From Parapristionchus giblindavisi (Eukaryota > Nematoda > Chromadorea > Rhabditida > Diplogasteridae), in the NCBI GenBank assembly GCA_943737045.1, contig CALSFV010000211.1:682001-746000 (forward strand): a DNA stretch of 64,000 nucleotides. The letters run 5' to 3'. The notes beneath the pieces are model-generated. The model was not told the DNA's origin, did no database searches, and saw only the letters and a program-made list of their open reading frames with translations. Positions 43,688 through 57,129 of the stretch are shown here, piece after piece. Both the position numbers and the translations under genes were made by a program. The first letter of the stretch is position 1; each line of letters begins with the position of its first letter.

Positions 43688-46600
43688 GAAGAGGTAGAGG
43701 GAGAGGGAGAGGGAGAGGGAGAGGGAGGGGGTGCAAAAGAGAGATGTGTTATAGATCTATAGATGTCTGTGGACGATTATAACACCTATGAATTGTATTA
43801 ATTAACTACGAGGATAATATCTTTCCAGACTGTTACTAAAGGGAGCAGAACTGTTTCACAGTATTCTTGTGTAAACCATTATTCTTTGAAAGTCTGACAA
43901 GCGAGAAAGCATTAATTTTGAGAGAGTACATATGTTGAGCGGTCGTGCTGGGTTCCAAAATGGGCACTACTTCAGAATAGGGTACCAGAACACCGGGCAA
44001 GTCCAAAATGATATGAAAAATGAAATAAACAGCAATGAGAGGACGTTTAAATTAGACGTTTATACTATTATTTTGGACTGGAACCCTATTCTGAAGTAGT
44101 GCCCCAAAATGGACAAAACACTGTGGTTTCTCTACTGTTTCTTCGCTGCGCAGTGCTCTCTCGACAACTCTCTCGACAACGGAGACCCGAGGTTTGTGTG
44201 TTATGAGCAGACTTTATTTATTTATTTATTCCATCAAATACAATGAGAAGGGTTGGTATATAATCAGTTTTCAAAATGAAGGGTATCAGGTACGAGTTAT
44301 CAATACGAAGGTAGGACTTTGATAGAGGAACTACCGTAATCTCGTACTGTAGTGGAAAGTCAATGAAGAGTTTGGGTTTAACAGTTCGTAAAGGGGAGAA
44401 CAATGACGGACTAATAAATTGTCTCTCTCTCGAGAGAGAGAGAGGAGATAAGTGTTCTGTGTAGAGTTCACTACGCGAGAGTAAACCGGTGTAGAGGTGC
44501 TTTTTGGAGGTCGAGAAAGGCTGTGTTGTTGGTAGGAAAGTTAAGAGGGAGAGGGAGAGGGAGAGGGAGAGGGAGAGGGAGAGGGAGAGAGGGAGAGGTA
44601 GAGACTTAAAGGGAGAGGGAGAGATTGGTATAGTAGATAAGTAAGTACATACAGTGTCCTTCGGTGTGAGCTAACAAAAGAGACCTCGAGAAAAGGAAGA
44701 AGGAAGAGAGAATGAGACGAGATGTGTATGGCATTCGCTGAATAAGAGAAACTTTGATCAGACTTGGCACAGTGCCAAGACTGAATCTTTTCTGCATCGT
44801 TACATTTGCCTTATGTGCCTACGCCGTAGCCTCTACCGTAATGACGAATAATGCGGTGTTAAAATCTTGGAAAAGTGAAAAGTAGTGTTAATTTTGTGAT
44901 TGTAAAAGTAGGTGGAAAAGTAGTAATCCAACTCTCGCGTAATGGGTTTCATTGTAAAATTTTGTCAATTACGGAGATATGCTACTTTTCCAACTACTTT
45001 TACAATCACAAAATTAACACAACTTTTCACTTTTGGATTTACTTTTGCAAGATTTTAAACCCACATAAGCGGCGGATGAGGCTGCGGCGTAGGCACGTAA
45101 GGCAAATGCAATGATACATTACAGGATGTTCTGTTCTAAGAAATTGACTGTTGTTGTTAGAACAGCACATCAGAAATAGAATTTCTTACTTTTCAAGAGG
45201 ATTCTTATAATTGAGAAAACGAAAAGTAAGAAATTATGGATTTAGGTATCTAGTAGCATGATGGAAATAAAGAAAGAAGAGAAAGAAAGAAAGAAATTAA
45301 ATTTTCTGTGTGCATTTTCCTTTTGGCCCTATCTCTGACGATTCAATACAATATGCAATAGGTATTGTTAGGAGATTATCAATAATCAGTTTACGATAGA
45401 ATTCTCACTCCGGAGAGAACCTTTTAACTACTACCATTGGACGTATTTCACTGGTCTCAGAGAAACAAGTGTTATCCATGGAGCATAAGACCCTTGAGTT
45501 AAAATATAACACTTCTCAGGTCTTATGCTCCCTGGATAACCCTTATTTCTCTGTGTGTATTCTCTCCAGTGATATCCCTCGGTGATGGATATGGAAAACC
45601 ATGCACACCAGAGCCGTTGACCTAACGATCTCTTCATAAATATGTTTGAAATGAAAGCGGGAAAACTTTGCCGATGACTATATCAGGATTTATTTGTCTA
45701 TTTGAGTTAAACGGACACAACGTAGCATTGTTATATATTGACAACAAACTTTGTTATACGCGTGAAACGTATATAAACTTTCGCCCATCTTGGAGGATAG
45801 AATCAAGGTAAAGGGGAGCTAGGAGAGAGAAGCTCTGGGGAGCTAGGTAGAGCTATGGGAGTCAAGAGAAATTCTCAGGAACTATGTGGAGCTATGGGAG
45901 TCTGGAGGAGCTTACAGAGCTAGGGCTTGGGGAAGCTCTAGCGCAATTTATTCGGATAGAGAAAGTGAGAGGACAAAGTGAAATGAAGAGTAGAGCAATT
46001 AGTTCGAAGAGCAAATGATGTACAGTGAAAGTAGGGAGGAGGGCGATGGGTAGTAACTATTGTCTCGAGGAATGGGCGTGAACTAAATCATGGAAAGTTT
46101 CATCAGCACAGAGAGAGCGGCCGTTGAACAAACAAAAAAAAAGCAAAATGACCAAAAACTTACGGTATGGAACACACTGGAAATCTGATGCCTTTCTGAA
46201 ATGTGCCAATATTCCCGCGAAATAAGAGAGTGCGAAATTGAAATGTTATAATGGTGCAGTAATGTTGAACATTTTGAAAAAAAATACAGACTCATCCAAG
46301 CATTTTGATTATTAATTTTACAAACACTTTAGTTTTTTTAGCTTCTGATAATTAACTCAGCTGAGCTAATTTTCACAAAAAAACTCTTTTTTTTTCAGTT
46401 TTTAGTCTTATTTACGTTATTATAAAAAATAATCATTTCGTATATTCTTATATGAAATGCACAACGAACATTATCGTCATAATTCTCACGTTTAAATTTA
46501 AATTAAGAGAGATAGTTAATGATTTTTTTTTCATTCAACCAACGTAGAATTTGGAGATATTTAAAGTCGATGGGTCCAATGTATGATTATTTCTGATAGC

Positions 46601-47343
46601 GGGTAAAAGCGATATTTTTAATCATTGCTGTTTTGTATATGGTTTTAATTACAATAACAACTTTATGTGGGTTTCAGAAAATAGTATGAGAGACAAATAC
46701 TGGGTGAATACATTAGGGACACATAAATACCATAAAAGATGATGATATAACAGTGAAATATGAGAACGAATACAATTATAAAAATTTTATATATTTTTTA
46801 TCTTAATAAATGTAACTGAAAATGAGAAAACTTTGGAAAAAAAAAGATAACAATAATTGATATGATAGATGGCCGAAGGGAAGGAAAGCAAAAAGGCTCA
46901 CATACGTCACATATGGCACGATGTTCGATGACTTGTCTCGTCTTTTATAGGAATCGTAACCTCACTCAATGGTCTCTTCGACGCGCAATACTTTCTCGTT
47001 GTTAGAGAACATTGAAATAGTGTGCACAATGTAGAGACCATTGAGACAGGTCACCCTTCCTTTAATAAATGTCGCAGAAATTGAGAAAACTTTGAAAAGA
47101 GATAAAACTGATTGATAAGACAGATGGCCGAAGGGAAGGGAAGCAAAAAGATACGCATACATCATGGTGTTAGATCATATGGTCATATGAGTTGTCTTTT
47201 ATAATAACACAGACGATGATTGTCTTAGCAAGACCAACCAAACAAAGAATACTTAGCGTGTCTATAACTTTTTATTCTCGCAAACCATAATGTAGACCAA
47301 GAAAACACAATTACTGTACTTGCATTACGGTACTCTCGAGCAA
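43076..47343. other. Intergenic region rich in simple repeats and foldbacks
   Basis: No exon found. It holds AGAGGG-type repeats (43215-43350, 43617-43730, 44540-44640), a foldback with GGGCACTACTTCAGAATAGG arms (43961-44104), a 324-bp foldback (44795-45118, arms with GCCTACGCCGTAGCC), a foldback around 45453-45570, and a TTAA hairpin at 46944. The astacin promoter must lie at its left edge. Confidence 0.5.
46944..47065. mobile_element. TTAA-bounded hairpin MITE, copy 5
   Basis: Diverged tips (TTATAGGAATCGTAACC and GTCACCCTTCCTTTAA) with the family core TTCTCGTTGTTAGAGAAC. Confidence 0.65.
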
Positions 47344-47934
47344 TCAATACTTGATCAACCACCCCAGCGTCCAGACAGTAACCGACGTCCACAATATCAA
47401 GACGAGTATCCTGAGCGGAAAAGAGTACGGTGGTCATTATCGATTAGTTCTTACGGTTGCGACCAGAGAAAGGCCAGTTCAGCAGTAGATGGCGCGGGAA
47501 TCGTCTTTTCCGGGGCTGCATGCTATCATACAAATATTATTCATAAATTTTAATTTAATTTAAAATGATTTTACTTATTTTATTTTATTTTAATCTATTT
47601 CTGAGTCGACGCTACCGTATGCTGGAGATCATGGAATACCGTATTCGCAGTGTTTTTTTTACCAAAGTTCAAAGATCAAAGACCATCTTACCCAATCCTT
47701 GAGTCTGCATGGTCCCTCTCCTGATGGTCCCTAAAGAGAAAATTATGGTAAAAATACCCATTTTAATGTTAAAACCACAGTAAGACTACAGTAAGATCTT
47801 ACCATATTGCGAATGTTCCTCAACTGTCTGCTCGAAGCCACGGGCATTAACTAAATATCGATTAATAGAAATTTTATTTATTGAGTGATTACCGCCAATC
47901 CAGGAATAGAAGTGAACAGTTGAGAGGTAGACAT
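47344..47934 (-). CDS. 87-residue probable mitochondrial single-helix membrane protein
   Basis: Function not recognised. Five small exons join in phase: 47934-47893, 47850-47803, 47730-47692, 47522-47455 and 47410-47344. Residues 1-30 (MSTSQLFTSIPGLALMPVAS then SRQLRNIRNM) contain Ser, Thr, Arg and no acidic residue, a typical mitochondrial presequence. A short hydrophilic middle follows (CRLKDWHAAPEKTIPAPST). The C-terminus is one hydrophobic helix, PILVLILWTSVTVWTLGWLI, ending Lys-Tyr. Small accessory subunits of respiratory complexes have this build, but I cannot name one. A second frame is open through exons 1-3 and uses the downstream acceptor CATGCAG of exon 4. It lacks a start codon, so I prefer this model. 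Divergent from unc-32, 865 bases away. Confidence 0.6.
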
Positions 47935-48799
47935 TCTTCCTACGGATGTGGGGCACTTTGGAGATAGGAAATTTGAAAGGCAAATTGAGCCGATAGTAGT
48001 ATGTCTGTGTGTATGAAAAGAGGTAGGAAATTCATATTCATTCTCTACTTCTTCTACATTCTCATCGTCTCGAATAATAATAATATATTATTATTATTAT
48101 AATCACCACGGTCCTCACGTTAATGATACGTTATCCCCAGCGGGGCAAATTAGTGTTAGAGAACCGGGTACATGGCGACCGGTAATTGCACATTGCAAAA
48201 GACAGAATGATAAGAGAGCACGCGACGCACGCACAAATTACGTGCTTACACAACGTCTGTTCGATTTCTTTCGTCCTTTCTTCTCCATTTTCTAGTTCTA
48301 GCGCGCGGTGTTCACGGTCGCTGCCACGTGTATGTCATTAACTTGCACAATCTATAACTAATTAAAATCAATTCTAAACCTTTCCGATATTAACAATGCC
48401 CTTTTCCCGATGATTTCGTTTCCCTTTTTGTTGTTCTCATGAGTCATGCGCTTTAATTGAACTTATTTCAGCAACTGTTCCTCTCAAATCCATTTTTTTC
48501 GAAACTACATAACAGTACGGCTCTGTTCCACTGATACTATTCTGTTTATTCTACTTTGTTTATACTCGTCTCTAACGTCATTCGTCTCTTTAGTAAGAGA
48601 ATCGATATTGCTATGCGTAGGCCTCCATTCTTCTCTCTATTTCGCCTCTCTTCTCTCGCGTTTTTGCTAGCCTGAAACGCAGGCCTGCATCGGTTTTTGG
48701 TCTTGGCAATGTGCCAAGACCCTATTGTACTCGTTTTCGTTCACGTTTCCATCCCAAGATTTCGTTTAATTTCTAATTTATTTAATTATTTTCCAGGCC
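47935..48799. other. Divergent region upstream of unc-32
   Basis: Includes an (AAT)n palindromic run near 48080 and pyrimidine-rich stretches (48360-48680). No exon is identified. It presumably contains promoters for unc-32 and for the 87-residue gene. Confidence 0.4.
48791..48796 (+). promoter_or_regulatory. Probable trans-splice acceptor of unc-32
   Basis: TTCCAG three bases before the ATG, preceded by an AT-rich stretch TTTAATTATTT without an upstream exon. Confidence 0.6.
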
Positions 48800-51700
48800 A
48801 TGGCGTCTCAAGAGGCTCCATCCGCATCGGAGGCTCCGGGAATCTTCCGGAGGTTGGACTTTTTTATTTAAATATATTTAAATCAATAATTTCAGTGAAG
48901 AAATGTGCCTGGCGCAGCTCTTTCTCCAGTCCGAAGCCGCGTACACTTGTGTGGCTGAATTGGGAGAGCTAGGACTCGTGCAATTCAGAGATGTGAGTGA
49001 TAACTTGTTCACACTACTTTGCAAGCCCTGTATGGATATCCATGCGTGTCAACAAACTTGATGTCACAAGCGGAGTCATTTGCCAAATATCCTCTCCGTT
49101 TGTGGCGTTACGTTTGCCTTGTAACGGTTGCCCAACGTTCATGGATACGGCCACATAGCGTTCCAAAAGTGGAGCTTGGAAAAAAACACTGACGAAAGCA
49201 CACCGGAGCATCAGATCTATTCTGGTTACCCTTGTCCTAGACGATTAAGCCAATCTAGCATTTCTCCACTGTTGCCTCTTTACGATTCGTTGTTTTTGTT
49301 ACAACTTGTTTACTCAATTTAACGTCAGTGACTAAAATAGGCACCATTAAAATATTTCGAAATTGCTTTAAAAAAGCAAGGGGTTGCAAAAATTCTTTCC
49401 GTGTTTGCTTGTTTTAGTAATTTTCTCTATTACTAATTGGTTGGTACGATACATATTTCCCAGACTGAAATTTTTAAAAAAATATTTTCTAATATTAAAA
49501 AAATACATTTAAAATAATTTAAACGGCCATTTGCAGTTGAATCCCGACACGAGCAGCTTCCAGCGCAAGTTCGTCTCCGAAGTGCGACGCTGCGATGAGA
49601 TGGAGAGGAAACTTCGTGAGTTATTATCGATTGATTTTACGAGATTATTGATTGATTATCGATTGATTTTATGAGATTATTGATTGATTATCTATTGATT
49701 TTATGATATTATTGATTGATCATTGATTGATTTTATGATATCATTGATTATCGATTGATTTTTATGATATCATTGATTGATTACCGATTGATTTTGGGAA
49801 ATTATTGATTGATTATTCAAGGTTTCCTCGAGCGCGAGATCAAGAAGGATCAGATTCCGATGCTGGACACCGGCGAGAATCCAGACGCACCTCAGCCCCG
49901 AGAAATGATCGATTTAGAGGTGAGATATTGATTGATTTCAGGGTTTTATTGATTGATTTGGTCATATATTGTATCGAAATTTTGTTTTATTATTCGGTGG
50001 TGTGTTCTGGTTTGTTTGAACAGACGTTTGATAACGGTTGAAAGGGGGTTTTGAAAGGGGGACGAAGTGAGACGGGGGACACTGACACGGTATGAATCAT
50101 GGGGAATGATATTGATGATAGTTTCGCAATTTCGATAAATGTTATTAGGGAATGACGAATGGAACGGGCGAAATTAAAGATTGATTGAATGAATCAGCAG
50201 GAATCAATCAATCGATAAACGAACAAATGAATCAAATCAAATAATTTATTCCTGTATAAGAATAGTACGGGAATGAGAATGTGAATGATAGAACGGAAAT
50301 CAATGTAAAGCCGTAAATGAGTGGCCAACGATGCACATCCTGAGCATTCTGATTATCTAAATATGCTCAAAGGCTCCAACCCAAATCTGGGCTTCTGGAG
50401 TAGTGCCCATCAGAGCCTACTCTTGATAAATGTGTGTTTGAGATGAAATGAATTATTATTATTAAAATAAATGACATTTATTCAGGCCACCTTCGAGAAA
50501 TTGGAGAATGAACTGCGTGAGGTGAACACGAATGAGGAGACGCTCAAGAAGAACTTCTCCGAGCTCACCGAGCTCAAGCACATTCTGCGCAAGACGCAAA
50601 CATTCTTCGAAGAGGTATACGGTAGCCTCACTAACTTATTGATTTTATATCGATTCACTTAATGGTATTGAATTGCAGTCTTGTTTTTTTCCCGCATTAA
50701 CTCGATCTAACGCAATTGCATGGCAATATCGTTTACCAGCTATCGATTGATTCTTAGAAGATTTATCGATTGATTTCATGCTAACACACATACTCTTAAC
50801 ACAGTTGCTAGTGTGCTACAGTAGCCTGATAGATAGAAAGATAGCAGCATGTTGCTGTGGTGTGATTTGCGTGTGCGTGCGTGTGAGTATTGTGAAACGT
50901 CGCCCTCACTCACACAGATTCACCGTCGTGACATATCGACGACCACACGGCCCACGTCGTCGACGTCATCAACCGATCAGCAGCCTCTCATCAGCATCGA
51001 CGATGACCAAGGACCCGGCGAGCTGTTCCGACAAATTTTCGGGTACGGTAATCGATGATTACGGTAGGAGCATCTTTTCGTTGTGAGAGTACCCGTTGAG
51101 AGATGCAGATGACCATCACGACGACATTTTTCGTACTGTATCGATATCGATTTTTGTAGTATACTGTGTGTTTTCGTTGTGTGTTTACTAATATGTAAAT
51201 GTGTGTGTGTGCCAGCTACCGTAGTCGCTTGCGTTTCCTTCGAACTAATCAATAATTGATCATCCACTCGCTAGCTTGCTACCCTCCACGATCCCGAGAT
51301 GGGTGCTTGCTTGCAAAATGTTGAAATGTATTTGTTGTTTACTACTAACTCGTTGAATTAGGTTTTAAAGTTCTTCCGGTTTACATAGCATTTGTTATTT
51401 ATACTCTTGTGTTATCTCTTAAAGGGAGCGTTACCTCTCTCAATGATCTCTTCATTGTGTACACAATTCCGCTGTTCTCTAACAACGAGAGAGCATTGCT
51501 CGTCGAAGAGATCATTGAAAGGTTACGCTCCCGTTAAGTTGCTCATTCAAAACATTGGGGGATGCTCATTGATTGTAATCTAATATTGCTATCTTTCGCC
51601 CTGTGTCCAACTTTAGAAATTAAATTAAATTATTAATACTGGAATTTAGAAATTTTAGAAAAAATCAAAAGGCTTCTCTTTTTAACTCATCATAATCGAT

Positions 51701-53953
51701 CCTAATCAATCAATAATTGTCTTATCACTCACCCCTACTCACCAACTTCAATAACACAGACTGGTGGCGGTGAGAGTATGCAGGGCGGTGGAGCGCCCGA
51801 TGACGTCATCATCTCCGATCCGTCGGCTGACCCCGAAACCATGGAGCTCACCGGAGCACCCGTCGCTGGCGCATCGATGTTTGCCAACTTTGGGTAATCA
51901 ATAATATTGATTTTATCGATTTATTGATTGATTGATCGTGCTTGTGTGCTAGTGCTTGCCCCCTGCCTGTTTGCTTGTGTGCTACTTGTACTACTACCGC
52001 TACTACTATCAATGACTGCGTTCAATATCTGGTGAATACCGTATATCCTGTGGTGTTTGGTGGTGTACTGGTGTGTGCGACGTTTGTCAATCGTCGTCTT
52101 TGTACCACACCACCCCCTATTGTTGTGTACCTATATATCGATTACTGTAGCACGAGGAGCTTCACGCGGAGGCCGCCATGCACACCGTTGAGGACGACGA
52201 GAATCCCCGCGTGCCCGACCACGCGCCCCTCCAGCTGCAACTACGGTAGCCACACCATAATACCGTACTCAGAGTATACTGTATCGAGTCGATCGATCGA
52301 TCGATTGAGGAGACTGTATTGTGCATCCATCGTGTTGTACAAGAGTTTGATGACATATTTAGAATTTTTTTTTAAATTTTATAATAATCATGACTTGTAT
52401 GTATGAAATTGACGTCGTGATGGTTGATCAATCTATCGTGTAGTATGAACATTGTAAATCTTTTGTGAGAGTGTTTCCGTACCCCCACCCCCCCCCCTTC
52501 AGAGACTACCGTAACCCACCCTATGTTGTAGATTCGTTGCGGGAGTGATTCAGCGCGAGCGTCTGCCGGCGTTTGAGCGCCTGCTGTGGCGCGCCTGCCG
52601 CGGAAACGTCTTCCTGCGTCATTCGGAGATTGACGACGTGCTGAACGACACGACTACGGTAAGTGCACGTCAGAGGGCGATCGTGAAGTGATTTTATATT
52701 TTTATTTTGTTTTTTTTGTTGTTAATTTTTATCGTTCAGGGCGAGCCGATCAACAAGTCCGTCTTCATCATCTTCTTCCAGGGAGATCAGCTCAAGACCA
52801 AAGTCAAGAAGATTTGCGAGGGGTACGGTACCGGCAGTCTAGCCCATACCGATCGATATATACCGTAATCCTCTTTACAGTTTCCGTGCCACTCTGTACC
52901 CCTGCCCGGACACTCCATCGGAGCGTCGTGAGATGTCCATTGGGGTGATGACGAGAATCGAGGATCTGAAGACGGTGCTTGGGCAGACTCAGGATCATAA
53001 ACATCGCGTGCTGGTAGGTAATTGTAATAATAATAATGATAATAATAATAATAATATTTGTACGTATTCATCAAATAGTAATGAAATGCGTGATGATGAA
53101 ATGTTTATCTACTCTAAATGGCGAAACTAGGAAGATAACTCGTTATATATTATTTATTGAATATATTCCTTTTTATTCTTTATTTACATCACGATAAGAG
53201 AGAGCGGGGGGGGGGGGGGGGTAAATGATTAGTATAAATTGATACTGACTACTGATTGACCGTGATGTCTGAAACATTAAGCATAGACAAACTGCTAATG
53301 GCCTAATCACAGCGTTTGGGGGCATGACAAAACAATGAGGCACCATGAAAAGGGATGAGACCATTATATCTGCATCTCTAGATCCACCCTTGGTGAATTG
53401 GTGACGCAGGGTTTCTTTAATGTCAGAGTTGATTAGGCGCCCGCAATGAAATGTTCTGCTTATTCTTATAAATATAGATTGAAACATCAGCCCACTTGAG
53501 TTAGTTCAGTTCTCTTCAGATAATCTCTCTATATATTTTATGCTAACAGACCTAAGTATGTGGTTATGCTATATGAAGCGACTCTCCTATTTTTCCTTTT
53601 TTTTTAACACTTTAACACCTCGCCATTGTCTTTAAAATAGTGGGTAGATTTTCGAAATATGGTTGGTCGATTTAGAAAATTCGTTATTTTCGCTTAAAAA
53701 TCGTCATTTTTAGCTTTGTTTCGTATCTAGTGGCCCGAAAATGAGCCATATATAGCGATGATATGAAAATGTATGATGAGGCGATAGAAACGGCGAGTAG
53801 ATCATTTCATCTGTAGGTCTGTATGCACCCGGTGACTTGGTGCCGCAGGGTTTCTTTAATGTCAGAGTTGATTAGGCGCCCGCAGTGGTGTGAATGATTT
53901 GGGCTTATAGAAAAGAAATAAATAAGGATGAAAACGCTTTACATTATTGTTGC

Positions 53954-54019
<66 letters not shown>

Positions 54020-57000
54020 CATCATTATTATTTGATATTGTAGGTAGCAGCAGCGAAGAACGTGCGCATGTGGCTCACTAAAGTGCGCAAGATCAAGTCG
54101 ATCTACCACACGCTGAACCTGTTCAACATTGACGTCACGCAGAAGTGCCTCATCGCCGAGTGCTGGTGTCCGATCGATGCGCTGGATAGGATACGCATGG
54201 CCCTGAAGCGGGGAACGGTAGGATTATTGATTTATTGATTGATTTGATATTTTGGGATATACCGTAAGGATTATTGATGTATTGATTGGTTATTTTGGTA
54301 TATACCGTAATACTGTATGATTTTGTGTGAGTAGAACTCACTGCAGTTGCGTAGGTGGATTTGTATTCGTTGATTACTCCTTAGGATTAGGTTACGGTAA
54401 GTTTTTGGGTGAATTGAGCAATCAATAACGTGGTGTGCGTGAGATTGGGCGGCCTACCGTAACCCGTGACCTACCGTATTCCTTGGTTCAGGAAGAGAGC
54501 GGCAGTACGGTGCCGTCGATCATCAATCGAATGGACACAAACGAGGCCCCGCCCACCTACAATAAGACGAACAAGTACACGGTGGGCTTCCAGAACATTG
54601 TCGACTCGTACGGTATCGCCACGTACAGGGAGATTAGTCCAGGTACTGTGGTTATTGATTGATTGTAGATTTTATTGATTTTTTGTCATTTGATATCTAG
54701 CTGGTAACTTTTGTATATATTATCGAATGAACGTTTAATGGATTTCAAATCAATCAATAAATTTTGAAACTAATCGATATTCTATGATTTGAATCTACTT
54801 GCAGCACCGTACACGATGGTCTCGTTCCCGTTCCTCTTTGCCGTCATGTTTGGCGACATGGGACACGGTAAATTATTATTATTATTATTGTTATTAATAT
54901 TAACGTTGCTATTAATTTTTATTTGACAAGTGGCTAATATCGCAGCACACCCATGTGTGTAGCTGATCAAGCGAAAAATGACGATTTTTCGCTCCATAGG
55001 TGGGCGGCATTGCCGCTAGCGGCAAGAACCCACCCGGTTTTGGCACCAGACCCACCCGATCTACGAAAAATTCGCTCACATTGATAATGATTTAGCCAAA
55101 ATTCGCTCAGACATGAAATTTTTGCGTCACACCCACTCGATTTTAATTTCCAGCGGCAAAGGTTGCCCAAGCATGTTTCGCTCGACTGTATAAAGAAATC
55201 ATGAAAACATGTATGATACGGCAGTGACAACCCGGTGTTTGCGCGTTTCGGCACCCTTCCTTGTCTCTGTTTTCGTTGTGGCAATTCGATTTCTTTTTTG
55301 AGTAGCGGCTTTCACTTGTACCATGTCTCGCAGAAAGGGACCTTGGGCATTTCTTAACTAGAAGTATTATTATTATTATCATTATTATGTTTAAAGCATT
55401 TAAATAAAAAATTTCAACAGGCACGATCATGCTTCTCGCCGCCCTCTTCCTCGTACTCAAAGAGAAGCAGTTGGAAGCGGCGCGTATCAAGGACGAGGTA
55501 CGGTAACCCGATGATATTGATTGATTGGGGATACCGTAACCCGAAGATTTATGATATTGATTGATTGAGATGCCGTAACCCGAAGATTTATGATATTGAT
55601 TGATTGAGATGCCGTAACCCGATTCATGATATTGATTGATTGATTTGATAACGTATCCCGATGATTCATGATATTGATTTGATACCGTAACCCGATGCCT
55701 GATATTGATCGATTGAGATACCGTAATCGAAACTATCAATTATTGTTTGATTGTAGATCTTCCAAATGTTCTTTGGCGGTCGCTACGTCATCCTTCTCAT
55801 GGGCGCCTTCTCCATCTACACCGGCTTCTTATATAATGATTTGTTCAGGTTAATTGATTGATTAATAATATTTTTATTTCTATTTACACATATACTATAT
55901 TCTCATTAATGTTATGACAATACTAATACGTTGTGATTATAATGAGACTAGCTCAGCTAACGATATCCCGACAGTGCCATATACCGAAACGGCAATTGAA
56001 CTCATTGTCAAGCCTCTATTCGTATCCGGACTATGCCAAAGCGATTGCCGACACAAGGCGGATGAGACGTGTGCCCCCTCTGATCTCTCTCTGGCTGATC
56101 CTTTTTGTGCATTTCCTAAATATAATTGCAATTGTTGCATATAATTATATAATAATTAATTATATAATAATAATTAATAATTATCTATTACAGTAAGTCC
56201 TTCAACATCTTCGGTTCGTCATGGAAGAATACGATCCCGCCTGCGGCCATCTACGCCAATTACTCGGAGAAACTAGAAACGCCCCTCATGCTCATACCCG
56301 AGAAGGCTTTCAATGTGAGAGATTTATTTATTTAATTAATTATTTAAATTATTTATTTATTTAAATTATTTATTTTTATGCGTAAAGTATGATGAGGTTA
56401 GCGGTATGATTCGCCTTTTGGATGCATGTCTCATGATCGTTTCATGTAACATTATTGCGGCTGATTGCCGATGTGATTGCGGTCATCGATACACAATATT
56501 TGCCGTAGCACACGATGATGTTATTTGTTCGCAATTTCTTTCTCGATTTCATTTTTTCTTTTTTTTTCATTCAAGGTTTCAGGTAAGATTTCAAGGCCCC
56601 ATTTGATGTGTAATTCATACATTTTCGGTGCCCTCACCGAATTATTTTTATATAGTGGGTCGAATTGGAAAAATCGTTATTTTCGCTAAAATTGTAGCCT
56701 TTCCCATAAAAAATTAGCTTTATGAAGTGGGCCGACCCTGAACATGAGCCGAATATAGTGGGTCAATCCTCACACAGTGAGGGTATGAAAATGTATGGTG
56801 TAATTTGAACCGGGTGATTTCTTGTTTCCACCCGATCATGAGTAGCGTTGTGATAATCAGTTATGGTTATAATTACAAACTTTTTATAGTGTATTATTAT
56901 AGTAAGCAGAAAAGTAATTTACTTTTTATTTACTGTTCCGCTATTTCATGACCATGACTATGTTAACGAAACAGTAAATTAACAGTATGTTACTTTTCGC

Positions 57001-57096
57001 GCGCTTTTTAATTATTACCCTGCAAAACCGGAGAATAGAAGAACTAGACTTGACTTAATTATTATTATTATTATTATTATCATTATTATTATTATA

Positions 57097-57129
<33 letters not shown>

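Noticed and set aside
45431..45637. 68-residue minus-strand frame
   Set aside because: Lies across a foldback (45453-45570). No family resemblance.
47344..48000. Alternative reading frame through the 87-residue gene, beginning YYRLNLPFKF
   Set aside because: Open through exons 1-3 but lacks any start codon. The chosen frame has Met, a presequence and a terminal helix.
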